Assembly: GCF_013359945.1 (NCBI RefSeq)
Contig: NZ_JABWCS010000210.1
Coordinates: 113,272-177,271 of the forward strand
Length of the DNA stretch: 64,000 bases
Direction of reading: 5' to 3'
From: Paenibacillus agri
GTDB lineage: Bacteria; Bacillota; Bacilli; Paenibacillales; Paenibacillaceae
Part shown: in pieces, positions 34,327-43,033 of the stretch
Numbering within the stretch: the first letter of the stretch is position 1
How the letters are laid out: every line of letters starts with the position of its first letter
Translations under genes and position numbers: made by a program
The notes under the pieces: model-generated
What the model was told of the DNA's origin: nothing
What the model saw: only the letters and a program-made list of their open reading frames with translations
Database searches by the model: none

Positions 34327-35070
34327 GTGGAAGACGAACAAGAAAGCCGACAGCTTACGCTGAGTCAGTTGCAGGTACACGTAAAGGATCTTCAGCAATG
34401 GAAGGCCAATGAGGATTTTGCCAGACAGATTGAGGAATTCAAGGCATTACCGGCCCTTTACCGTCATGCTCTTAATGAGCTTCAGAATAAAATTGATATC
34501 ATCAGAACAGAATGGCAGGTTCGGGACGGCTTTAGTCCGATAGAGCATGTTAAATCCCGGATCAAGGAACCTAAGAGTATCATCCAAAAGATGGAGCGTA
34601 AGGGATACGATCTTTGCCTTGAGAATATGGAGAACTATATTCATGATATTGCCGGTATGCGAATTGTTTGTGCATTTGTCAAAGACATCTACCGTTTAGT
34701 GGATCATTTAAGTAGGCGTGAGGATATGCGTGTTCTGGAGATCAAGGACTATATCGCCCATCCTAAGCCGAACGGTTATCAAAGCCTGCATGTTATCGTC
34801 GCTATCCCGCTGATCCTGCTCGAGGGGACACGCTGGGTGAAGGCAGAGATTCAGCTTCGTACCCTTGCTATGGATTTCTGGGCAAGCATGGAACACATCC
34901 TGTATTATAAATTCGATAAACAGCTTCCGGCACATGTTGCGGACGAACTCAAAGAAGCCGCCCGCGCCGCAGATGAACTCGATCAGAAAATGCTACGCCT
35001 GCGCAGAGAGATCCTGGAACTAACCGAAGGTGACAACAGCGGGAGCAGTAGCGCCCTGCGTAATACTTAA
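34327..35070 (+). CDS. Small alarmone synthetase, GTP pyrophosphokinase (RelQ/RelP type)
   Basis: 247 aa from GTG 34327. It is a single RelA/SpoT synthetase domain with VKSRIKEPKSIIQKMERKG, HDIAGMRIVC (residues about 112-121), HPKPNGYQSLHVIV and VKAEIQLRTLAMDFWASMEH. There is no hydrolase or regulatory domain, so it makes (p)ppGpp constitutively according to expression. A C-terminal helix and a Ser/Gly-rich tail follow. I cannot tell RelP from RelQ. Confidence 0.93.
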   Translation: MEDEQESRQLTLSQLQVHVKDLQQWKANEDFARQIEEFKALPALYRHALNELQNKIDIIRTEWQVRDGFSPIEHVKSRIKEPKSIIQKMERKGYDLCLENMENYIHDIAGMRIVCAFVKDIYRLVDHLSRREDMRVLEIKDYIAHPKPNGYQSLHVIVAIPLILLEGTRWVKAEIQLRTLAMDFWASMEHILYYKFDKQLPAHVADELKEAARAADELDQKMLRLRREILELTEGDNSGSSSALRNT

Positions 35071-35205
35071 GAACTGTTCTGTTTGAGCAGAATAACATAC
35101 ACAGAGTAGTTGAACAGAATCTCAAACCTAGGTGAGGAATCAATTCAATGACTCAATAGACTGCTTCTTATACAAGTATTGATTGAACAACTACTGCGCT
35201 ATCTA

Positions 35206-35254
35206 AAAAGAACCTTCATGCCCGAGCTTAAGTAGCGGGGTGAGGGTTCTTTTG
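35206..35254 (+). terminator. Terminator after small alarmone synthetase gene
   Basis: AAAAGAACC / GGTTCTTTT outer stem with an inner CCCG/CGGG pair, followed by GG and TTTAG. Confidence 0.8.
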
Positions 35255-35264
35255 GTTTAGACTC

Positions 35265-35470
35265 ATTGCTTACTTCTTACCAGTTATCACTAATAATCCA
35301 TCGCTACTTGTCACTACTTATCGCCACTGCACTACTTAGCACGTACTTCTCACTGTTTACCACTTACTTCTCTCTACTTATCACTCACTGCTTACTTTCC
35401 ACTTCCTGCTTATTACCTGCTTATTACCTGCACCTTATCCATCGCTCAATATCCCCTACTATCCATTTCA
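35265..35470. repeat. Degenerate low-complexity CTTACT/ACTTATCACT tract
   Basis: About 200 bp built of imperfect copies of short words such as CTTACTT, ACTTATCACT and TTATTACCTGC (the last twice in tandem at about 35408-35430). It is purine-poor on the plus strand and has no gene, promoter or hairpin I can support. It lies between two convergent transcription units. Confidence 0.6.
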
Positions 35471-35480
35471 CAACTCGATA

Positions 35481-36200
35481 TCAAGCCTTGCGAATGTTCT
35501 GCGCCCGCTTAACAGCAGCTTCGGACACCCGCTGCATGACCAGATGCAGTCCCTCGCGGGCTTTCGGAGTCTGGGGCAGAAGCCGTTCCCACTCTTCCTT
35601 CGTGTCCGCAGTCACCGGTGCGGAGGGGAGAGCACGTTCTGCGATTTCATGGAATAACGTACCTGGCTGATGCAGGGAGCCCTCGGCCGCTGCCTCGGCC
35701 AGCCACTCTCCAGAGGTGCTCGGCGGTCCTTTCCGCTCGAGCCGGGCCAGCTCGGATGCCAGATCACTAGACTTTGCCGGTTCGTCCTCGACAGCTTCCT
35801 GCCCCTTCTCCTCTGCCCAAAGCGCGAATACTCCGTTCAGCAGCTCCACCTGGGTCATCCCCCGCAGTGCAAAAGCCAGCCATGGATCATGAGCCAACTG
35901 GTTCCTCAGCAGCTTAAGCAATTCTGCCTTCTTGCCTTCATGAAGGAGGCTGTAACTCCCTCCCTCCAATTCAGCCGCAGACGGCAAAAGATAGGTTTCA
36001 AGAATCGCATCGGCTATACGCCCCTGAAGCAGCCCATACACTTCACCGGCCTGCTCTGCCAGCATGTGTATGATGCCACTTTTGGCATCCGCCGGCCAGA
36101 GTGGAACCTCCAGACTGACCCTGTCATCAGCGTCCCATATTGCATTTATTTTGCCGGGGGAGACTTCCAGCTTCAGCTTCGGCTCTGATAACTCACTCAT
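35481..36200 (-). CDS. Hypothetical protein downstream of SNF2 helicase
   Basis: 239 aa from ATG 36200 (CAGGAGGGATCAC upstream). It is soluble, Glu/Leu/Ala-rich and largely helical: an N-terminal beta region (residues 1-40), then helices. It starts 28 bp after the SNF2 helicase gene in the same direction. SNF2 genes in Bacillota often have a partner protein, usually with a SWIM zinc finger. I see no CxCx...CxH motif here, so it is a different or divergent partner. Confidence 0.7.
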   Translation of the reverse strand: MSELSEPKLKLEVSPGKINAIWDADDRVSLEVPLWPADAKSGIIHMLAEQAGEVYGLLQGRIADAILETYLLPSAAELEGGSYSLLHEGKKAELLKLLRNQLAHDPWLAFALRGMTQVELLNGVFALWAEEKGQEAVEDEPAKSSDLASELARLERKGPPSTSGEWLAEAAAEGSLHQPGTLFHEIAERALPSAPVTADTKEEWERLLPQTPKAREGLHLVMQRVSEAAVKRAQNIRKA

Positions 36201-36227
36201 GTGATCCCTCCTGTTCCCCTTCCCGTT

Positions 36228-39200
36228 CTACATCCAGTCCTGACCCTGCAGCTCAATAAGCTCCTTCAATTCATGATTGGACATCTCGGTCAGCCATGTT
36301 TCGCCAGAACCAACCACCTGCTCGGAAAGGCTTTTTTTGCGTTCAATCAGTTCGTCAATCCGTTCTTCAAGCGTCCCTTGGCAGATTAGCTTGTGAACCT
36401 GCACATTTTTGTGCTGCCCAATGCGGAAGGCCCGGTCTGTTGCCTGGTTCTCCACGGCCGGATTCCACCAGCGATCATAATGCACCACATGATTGGCCCG
36501 CGTCAGGTTGAGTCCAACCCCGCCGGCCTTCAAGGAAAGCACGAAGAATGTCGGCTGATCTCCATTCTGGAAATCGTGCACCATCTCGTCACGCTCGCGC
36601 TTCGAAATCCCGCCATGCAGGAACAGCGGCGCCCTTCCGTATCGACGTGACAGCCTGCTGACAAGCAGTTCGCCCATCGCAACATACTGAGTAAAGATCA
36701 GCGCTGACTCGCCGAGCTCGGCAATACTGTCCAGCACCTCGAACATGACCTCCATTTTGCCGGATTGCTCACTTCGCAGACCCCGGCCTTCATCCCGTCG
36801 GAACAGCTGAGGATGATTGCAAATCTGCTTCAGCTTCGTAAGGGAGGACAGCACGAGACCACGCCGGGCCATACCGGAGCGTTCGCCGATCACCCCAAGC
36901 ATTTCATCCACAACCCCTTGATAGAGCGCTGCCTGGGTATCCGTAAGCGGACAATACGATTTGAGCTCCAGCTTCTCCGGAAGATCTTTGGAAATGTCCG
37001 GGTCGCTCTTAAGCCGTCTTAGTAGAAAAGGCGATACCAAACGATGCAGCTCGCGCAGCCGTTCTCCACCTTCTCCGGATACATAACGCTGGCGGAAGGA
37101 ATGATAGGTGCCGAGATAGCCGGGATTTAAAAAGTGGAAAATAGACCACAGCTCGCCGAGCCTGTTCTCTACTGGCGTCCCCGTCATCGCGATCCGATGC
37201 GGTGCGGAGAGCTTCATCACGCTCTGCGCCTGCTTGGTGCGGTGGTTCTTGATATATTGCGCCTCATCAAGCACAACCGTCGACCACTGCACGCCTGCAA
37301 GATCCTCACTATCCCGGCCTGCCAGATGATACGTCGTCAGCACAATGTCGTGGCTGTCCGCCAGATCCAGAAAGCCCTCACCGCGGACCCGGCGACTACC
37401 GTGATGGATGTGCAGCGATAGCGAAGGTGCAAACCGCTGCAGCTCACGCTGCCAGTTGCCGAGGAGCGAGGTCGGGCACAGAATCAGCACCGGCCCCTTC
37501 TTTTCCCCTTCAGGAGCTGTAAGTGCGCGATCCAGTAGGCAGGTAATCACCTGCACCGTCTTCCCAAGACCCATATCGTCAGCCAGACAGACCCCGAAAC
37601 CGAGATTGCCCAAGGCAGCCAGCCACTGATAGCCCCGCTCCTGATAAGGCCGTAGCGTACCCTGAAGGACATGCGGGACGGGATGGTTCTCACCCCTAAG
37701 CACATCGCCATGCATGATCGAAGCCAGCAGACCGGAAGTTTCCATACCCGTAACGGACATGCCTTTCCAGAGCCGATCTTCGCCATCCTCCGCTTCCAGC
37801 CTCATCCAGTCCGCAGCAGTCATCTCACCGCTCTCATGACGCTTCATATATCTGAGAACCTGGCGAATCTCCTTCGGATCTACCTCGACCCACTCACCCC
37901 GAAAACGGACAAAAGGAACCCCTGCCTCTACCAGTGCCTGCAATTCCTCTTCAGTGATAGAGGTATCGCCTAGCGAAGCCTCAATGCGGAAGGAGATCAG
38001 CTCCTCCATACCGAGGGCAACTGCTGGTGGACCGTCTAATCCTCCAGGAGGCTGCATCTTCATCTTCATCCCGACACGCCGGCGCCCCTCACGGCTCCAG
38101 CGCGAAGGCATCTGCACCGTTATTCCCCGGGCGGTCAGCTGCTGCACGGTCTCCTTCAGGAAGAAATGCAGTCGATGCGGCTCCAAATCTACGCCTTCAG
38201 GGGCGGGAGACTTAAGCCCGGCCTGGATGTCAGGCGATATCTTGCCCGCACTTCCGAGCGCCGTCAGAAACTGCTGCTGGATGTTGCGGTAGCGCCTGCC
38301 CCACAGCGTAAATTCCTGTTCTCTACTGCTCCAGATGGCTTGAGCTGGAAGCCAGAACTCTCCTTCTTCCCGATTCTCTGCCCAAAAAGACAATCGCCAG
38401 ACTTCTGCGTCTTCTACCGGTGGCTCCAGACGCAGACCCAGCCCAAGCTGCCCGCTCTGCTCCTCTTCCGCCGCGGTATGCGGAACTCCGCTGCCCGCGG
38501 TTTCATTCACACCGGCCAGCAATTCATCAACCTCGGCCTGGGTGCCCTGTACCGGAATATCACGGCTGCCGGTCAGTAGACTGTCCCACCACAGCTCCGT
38601 CAGTGGCGAGGTGCCGCGCCGATAATTAGCCTTGAAGGGGGACAGCTCCCCTTCCATCCCGGCGATAACCCGCTTGATCTCGGCTGTCATGATCGCCTGC
38701 AAGAAAGAATACAGCACATACGCCCCCGCATCTTCGCGGGACGTGACCTCGCTGGCTTCAGCTGTGTGCGTTCCTAGTGCCAATACCGGCATTGAGGCTG
38801 CCAGCTGAAGAAAGTACTCCCTGTCCTCCGGTTTGCGAAAAATAGGCGACCAGCAGGCCGCAGCTGCCTGTTCGCCGCCCCGGCGGCGTGAGCCTACCGG
38901 ACGCAGCGGCTGGGCGCCGGGAACGAACCCGCCCGTGCCCATCAGCTCCAGGGCGAACCGGGCCGCGGCTGCCCAGTAGCGCAGCTCGCCTCCTGGCTCC
39001 ACACCCTGGCTTAGACATTGCTCCGCGTCCCACGCGAGCAGCAATTCAAAAGCATCTTTGGGCGCCAAGGCCAGCCCCTCAAAGGTACGACCCGGCAACG
39101 CGCGGCGGGCCGGCTTCCCTTCCACAGGCAAGACTGGATATTTCACTTCCGCCAAGCGCAGCGCTGCGCTCGCAAAAGGACGCAGTCCTCCCTGCAGCTC

Positions 39201-39308
39201 CAGACGCTTGACCACCCGGGTCCACGCATCCACCTTCGGCTCAGATGTCTCGCCGGAGAAGCAAAATAAAACGTCTCCTAACCATATTGCATACAGATGC
39301 TTATTCAT
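36228..39308 (-). CDS. SNF2-family DEAD/DEAH helicase
   Basis: 1026 aa. The N-terminal bacterial SNF2-associated region (residues about 1-520) is followed by the ATPase core. Visible motifs are the motif I segment CLADDMGLGKTVQVITCLLD (about 573-592), DEAQ in VVLDEAQYIKNH (about 679), MTGTPVENRLGELWSIFHFL, and motifs V-VI with LSLKAGGVGLNLTRAN and DRAFRIGQ. It is a complete superfamily 2 translocase, probably acting on DNA-protein complexes or in transcription/repair. ATG 39308 follows AGGAGATCATCA. Confidence 0.95.
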   Translation of the reverse strand: MNKHLYAIWLGDVLFCFSGETSEPKVDAWTRVVKRLELQGGLRPFASAALRLAEVKYPVLPVEGKPARRALPGRTFEGLALAPKDAFELLLAWDAEQCLSQGVEPGGELRYWAAAARFALELMGTGGFVPGAQPLRPVGSRRRGGEQAAAACWSPIFRKPEDREYFLQLAASMPVLALGTHTAEASEVTSREDAGAYVLYSFLQAIMTAEIKRVIAGMEGELSPFKANYRRGTSPLTELWWDSLLTGSRDIPVQGTQAEVDELLAGVNETAGSGVPHTAAEEEQSGQLGLGLRLEPPVEDAEVWRLSFWAENREEGEFWLPAQAIWSSREQEFTLWGRRYRNIQQQFLTALGSAGKISPDIQAGLKSPAPEGVDLEPHRLHFFLKETVQQLTARGITVQMPSRWSREGRRRVGMKMKMQPPGGLDGPPAVALGMEELISFRIEASLGDTSITEEELQALVEAGVPFVRFRGEWVEVDPKEIRQVLRYMKRHESGEMTAADWMRLEAEDGEDRLWKGMSVTGMETSGLLASIMHGDVLRGENHPVPHVLQGTLRPYQERGYQWLAALGNLGFGVCLADDMGLGKTVQVITCLLDRALTAPEGEKKGPVLILCPTSLLGNWQRELQRFAPSLSLHIHHGSRRVRGEGFLDLADSHDIVLTTYHLAGRDSEDLAGVQWSTVVLDEAQYIKNHRTKQAQSVMKLSAPHRIAMTGTPVENRLGELWSIFHFLNPGYLGTYHSFRQRYVSGEGGERLRELHRLVSPFLLRRLKSDPDISKDLPEKLELKSYCPLTDTQAALYQGVVDEMLGVIGERSGMARRGLVLSSLTKLKQICNHPQLFRRDEGRGLRSEQSGKMEVMFEVLDSIAELGESALIFTQYVAMGELLVSRLSRRYGRAPLFLHGGISKRERDEMVHDFQNGDQPTFFVLSLKAGGVGLNLTRANHVVHYDRWWNPAVENQATDRAFRIGQHKNVQVHKLICQGTLEERIDELIERKKSLSEQVVGSGETWLTEMSNHELKELIELQGQDWM

Positions 39309-39515
39309 TGATGATCTCCTAATAAATAATTCAAATATATAAAGGATCAGATATCCTTGAAGTAAAAGACTTCATCTCATCATCATATACGAAAAAGCGC
39401 CGATTTAAAAACCTTTCTGCTTTTTTTCTGCATATTTCCACGGAACCTCCCCTGCAACCGGAGATAATTCCGTCCGTATGCTATAATTGAGATTATTTAA
39501 CAGGAGGTGGTATGC

Positions 39516-40193
39516 ATCAACTCGCGAATCCCATTAATCCTAAATCGCCGACAATTTATGACGGGTCTGATTTTATTTGTGGCACTTATTGTGCTTAGCA
39601 TCCGCTATCCCGGAACGGATTCCTGGATGAATATCCTGCTGAATACCTTCGGGATTCCACTATACAGCAAACCAGAGACCCGGACTGGCCTGCAATACTC
39701 CGGTGTACTATCACTGATTTTGCTTTTAACTTCAATCGCCTTTTTTAACATGTCTCTGTCACGTCATCGGCTGCTCCTGTTCATAGTCTTCATGATATTG
39801 CTAACAAATGTGCCTGATTGGCTGGTCAGCAGCTATCAACGCATGTTCGCTTCAGGTGTGTACGCACTCGAATTAAAGCCCGAGGAAATAAGATGCTCAT
39901 TCAAACTTGAGGGAGAAACTTACAACGGCCAATGTCAGTTGCCTGTGCGCAATTACAGTGCCAGCCAAGTCGCCGCAAGGGCAGTCCTTCAACCGCCCAA
40001 GCACGAGGGTCATCCATTAGCCGGGGCCATTATCCATCTTCCTACCCTTGAACTACTGCCCCATGACCGTACTAGATACAATGCCGAATTCAAGCTGCCT
40101 GTTACAGGGAATCCTGGCATGGAAAGCGGAGAGCTAAGCGGATTTTCGATTACTCTTATTGACAAAAAGCACAGCCGCACCTGGGAGCAATAG
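39516..40193 (+). CDS. Hypothetical membrane protein with unclear start
   Basis: About 226 aa. The strong AGGAGGTGG at 39502-39510 is followed by ATG 39512, but that ATG frame stops after 28 codons. The long frame has ATC at 39516 (8 bases after AGGAGG) or only a weak internal ATG at 39555. The protein has four hydrophobic segments in its first 115 residues and a C-terminal extracytoplasmic domain (about 120-226, with CSFKLEGETYNGQCQ, possible disulphide). It could use ATC as start, or a frameshift may be present. No family is recognised. Confidence 0.5.
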   Translation: MNSRIPLILNRRQFMTGLILFVALIVLSIRYPGTDSWMNILLNTFGIPLYSKPETRTGLQYSGVLSLILLLTSIAFFNMSLSRHRLLLFIVFMILLTNVPDWLVSSYQRMFASGVYALELKPEEIRCSFKLEGETYNGQCQLPVRNYSASQVAARAVLQPPKHEGHPLAGAIIHLPTLELLPHDRTRYNAEFKLPVTGNPGMESGELSGFSITLIDKKHSRTWEQ

Positions 40194-40321
40194 GATTCCC
40201 TATCAACTCAGCCTAAACTGTGGGATATCCTTGCAGGGAACAGAATAGTTTGTATCACCTCAACGAATCCTTTTTGAAGACTGAAGCCTGCCGTTTATTC
40301 AAGCAACTGCCGAGTAACAGC

Positions 40322-40354
40322 AAAAAGGAGTCGCAGCATTCCTGCCGCGACTCC
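40322..40354 (-). terminator. Terminator after ridA
   Basis: GGAGTCGC / GCGACTCC stem with a run of five T on the minus strand, 89 bp 3' of ridA. On the plus strand it could also stop the membrane-protein transcript. Confidence 0.75.
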
Positions 40355-40442
40355 CTGACTTTTATATCTACCTATTGCGTTTCATGTCAGCTACGAGCAG
40401 TGCAGAATAGCTTGTCCTGCGCTGCTTAAGTTTTCATTTGAA

Positions 40443-40823
40443 TTATTTCTTGCGGGCAATCGCTTCGATCTCAACCAGTCCATCTTTCGGCAGTCGTGCT
40501 ACTTCAATCGCGCTGCGTGCCGGGTAAGGCTCTGTGAAGAACGTGCTGTACACTTCGTTCACCGCTACAAAATCATTCATATCCTTAAGGAACACTGTAG
40601 TCTTAATTACATGATCCAGTGAAGCGCCTGCCTCTTCCAGAATAGCCTTGACGTTGTTCAGCGCTTGACGGGTTTGTTCCTGTACGCCTTCCGCCAGTTC
40701 TCCCGTCTCTGGATTCAAACCGAGTTGACCGGAAGTGTGTACCCAGCTCCCAGTAGCGATAGCTTGGCTGTAAGGCCCGATTGCACCAGGCGCTTTGGAT
40801 GTTGCTACTTGCTTCTTACTCAT
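40443..40823 (-). CDS. ridA: RidA family enamine/imine deaminase
   Basis: 126 aa, the full family length. It has YSQAIATGSWVHTSGQLGLN (residues about 18-37), TTVFLKDMNDF, and the active-site Arg in YPARSAIEVARLPKDGLVEIEAIA (100-123 region). It removes reactive enamines formed by PLP enzymes such as threonine dehydratase. It stands alone with its own terminator. Confidence 0.96.
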   Translation of the reverse strand: MSKKQVATSKAPGAIGPYSQAIATGSWVHTSGQLGLNPETGELAEGVQEQTRQALNNVKAILEEAGASLDHVIKTTVFLKDMNDFVAVNEVYSTFFTEPYPARSAIEVARLPKDGLVEIEAIARKK

Positions 40824-40928
40824 AATTGTGTTCCTCCCATATCCATGGATTATTTATGGTCCCATTGTACGTCCTGATCTCTATCTAATGCAAACATCAA
40901 TCTGCGTAAGACGTGAAGCCGCCTGCCT

Positions 40929-41594
40929 TTAGCTCTTGCCGATTACATGTATCACATCATTAGGATAGATATGTACACCAGCGGTACCAGCCAGCGAAAT
41001 ATTCACCATAGCCCGGGCTACCGTCTCTCCCGGGATAGCCCTGTATTTGGCTGCTTTACCAACCATGGCAAAATCCAGCGCCGTCATTAGGCGAGCTACC
41101 ACCCGCTCCCCAAGCCTGAATTCCTTACGCTGTCCCAGCAACAGGGAAGGGCGGAACAGGTGCAGACCATGGAAGCCGGCCGCGATTAGTCCCTCTTCAG
41201 CACGTCCCTTGGTTCGGCTGTAGAAATTGCGGGACTTCGCGTCGGCCCCTATCGAGGAGACGGCCAGCAGCTGCCTCACTCCCTCTTCCTTTGCTATAGC
41301 AGCAGCCTCCAATGGATACCCAAGATCGACCCGTTCGAAGCTGCTTTGTGAGCCTGCGGTTTTGATTGTCGTTCCAAGACAGCAGAACATGACCTGCACT
41401 CCCCTGAACTGCTCTCTGTAACGGGACAGCTGCTCCCAGTCCACTATGGTCTGCTTGAGTAAAGGATGCTTGATCCCGATGGGACGCCTCACCAGCACCC
41501 TGATCTCATCCCAGGCTCCCCGGCGCAATAGCTCCTGGGTCACTGCCTTTCCTACCAAACCGGTGGCTCCCAGCACCATTGCTACTCGTGACAT
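40929..41594 (-). CDS. NAD(P)H-binding oxidoreductase, atypical SDR family
   Basis: 221 aa from ATG 41594 (AAAAGGAGGCTCTGCG upstream). It has N-terminal VLGATGLVGKAVTQELLRRG (GxxGxxG), CCLGTTIKTAGS and VSSIGADAKSRNFYSRTKGR (YxxxK-like pair). This matches the HTATIP2-like atypical short-chain dehydrogenase group. The substrate is unknown. Its 5' side nearly abuts the end of the MFS gene, suggesting one unit. Confidence 0.85.
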   Translation of the reverse strand: MSRVAMVLGATGLVGKAVTQELLRRGAWDEIRVLVRRPIGIKHPLLKQTIVDWEQLSRYREQFRGVQVMFCCLGTTIKTAGSQSSFERVDLGYPLEAAAIAKEEGVRQLLAVSSIGADAKSRNFYSRTKGRAEEGLIAAGFHGLHLFRPSLLLGQRKEFRLGERVVARLMTALDFAMVGKAAKYRAIPGETVARAMVNISLAGTAGVHIYPNDVIHVIGKS

Positions 41595-41640
41595 CGCAGA
41601 GCCTCCTTTTTCAAAAAAATCATCATAAATCATATCACCT

Positions 41641-42915
41641 TTACGCATCTTTAAGAATTTTCCGCCCGAGAGTTGCAGCCAGCACGATCATGAGTAATCC
41701 GACAACTAACTGCGTGCCGAATACCTGAATCCAGTGCGGCCAGTCCTCAATCCATTCATAGATCTTACCGCCAATCAGCGGACCAAAAAACGAGGAAATC
41801 CCTGTAAGCGCTGCATACACAGCCATATACATCGGCCGCTCTTTTTTAGGTGTATCGCCAATAATAAAGTTGAAGGCCAGCTGATTGAAGCCACCAACTC
41901 CCACCCCGAAGACAATATGGGCGGCGAACAGCACCACCAGCATCGGCAGCACCGAGAGCAGACCCCAGATCAGCGAGGAAACAGCAATAATGGGAAGCGT
42001 CCAAAGCAACAAGCGTTTGTTGCTATATTTCGCATTCAAGTTTCCCCAGACATAGAAGCTGGCCATCATGAACACCGTCTGTGATACATTGAGCAACGAC
42101 ATGGTTTGATAATTAATATTCAGCAGTTGCAGCATCACATAAGAATACAGTGGAACAACAAGGTTTTGCAGCAAAAGCCAGCCAGCAAGAAACAATGTAG
42201 ACTTCATGAACAGTGTGTCGTGAAGCGGTTTTTTGAGCATCGGCAGAAACTTGTTTTCTTCAGATTTCTCGAACGGCACATCCGGGTAGAAGAGATAGAC
42301 AATAATGTTAGCCGTTGAGAAAATCCATACCACAATGTACAAAATGAGAAAACCATGGCCGCCGGGATAACGGTCCAGAACGATGCCGCCGCCGTACATC
42401 ACCAGACTGCCCAAAGCGTTTAGAAAAGTATTACGGATTCCGAAATAACGGCCGCGCACCTTCGGCGGAACCAGATCACTGATAACAGAGCTCCATAACA
42501 CGGAGCCTGCTGTATTTGCAATGAAAGCGGTTGTATATAACGCTATAAAAGCTATTACCCAGTATTCTTTTGGGAAGATAAACGGCACCAGGCCGGTAGA
42601 ACTCCACAGTATCCGGTGAAGGGCAACAAAAGTGACCATAGCCCACTTGCGGCTGGGCAGCTTCTGGATCAGGAACGCAACACCGATCTGGCCGATATTG
42701 ACCAGCGTTGTCAGCGCCAGTACAAAACCGATCTGACTGGAGGTAGCTCCTAAATATAACAGAAAGCCCGTAAGAAACTGCCCTTGAAGCAGGACCTGGA
42801 AGATCGTCGCAGGAATCCCCTCAAATGTGGCTATCTGCAAATTCTTGCGCTGAACAGAGGCTTTGCGAATACGCTTGGGACGATGAACCGGTTGCCTGTT
42901 TCTCATGATGCTCAT
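41641..42915 (-). CDS. MFS transporter
   Basis: About 424 aa from ATG 42915 (AAAGGAG 12 bases upstream; in-frame longer forms overlap that site). It has twelve hydrophobic segments, a basic N terminus (RPKRIRKASVQRK) and RGRYFGIRNTFLNALGSLVM in the centre. It is a major facilitator of unknown substrate. Confidence 0.85.
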   Translation of the reverse strand: MSIMRNRQPVHRPKRIRKASVQRKNLQIATFEGIPATIFQVLLQGQFLTGFLLYLGATSSQIGFVLALTTLVNIGQIGVAFLIQKLPSRKWAMVTFVALHRILWSSTGLVPFIFPKEYWVIAFIALYTTAFIANTAGSVLWSSVISDLVPPKVRGRYFGIRNTFLNALGSLVMYGGGIVLDRYPGGHGFLILYIVVWIFSTANIIVYLFYPDVPFEKSEENKFLPMLKKPLHDTLFMKSTLFLAGWLLLQNLVVPLYSYVMLQLLNINYQTMSLLNVSQTVFMMASFYVWGNLNAKYSNKRLLLWTLPIIAVSSLIWGLLSVLPMLVVLFAAHIVFGVGVGGFNQLAFNFIIGDTPKKERPMYMAVYAALTGISSFFGPLIGGKIYEWIEDWPHWIQVFGTQLVVGLLMIVLAATLGRKILKDA

Positions 42916-43033
42916 GGGGACGATAACACTCCTTTGATGCGGCTTTGGCTTCATTCTACTCCGCATCAATCTCCTGTCAATATGGCGAAATCACAAATAA
43001 AATTGGAGCCCCGTTCCCGAAATTCCTCTTGTC

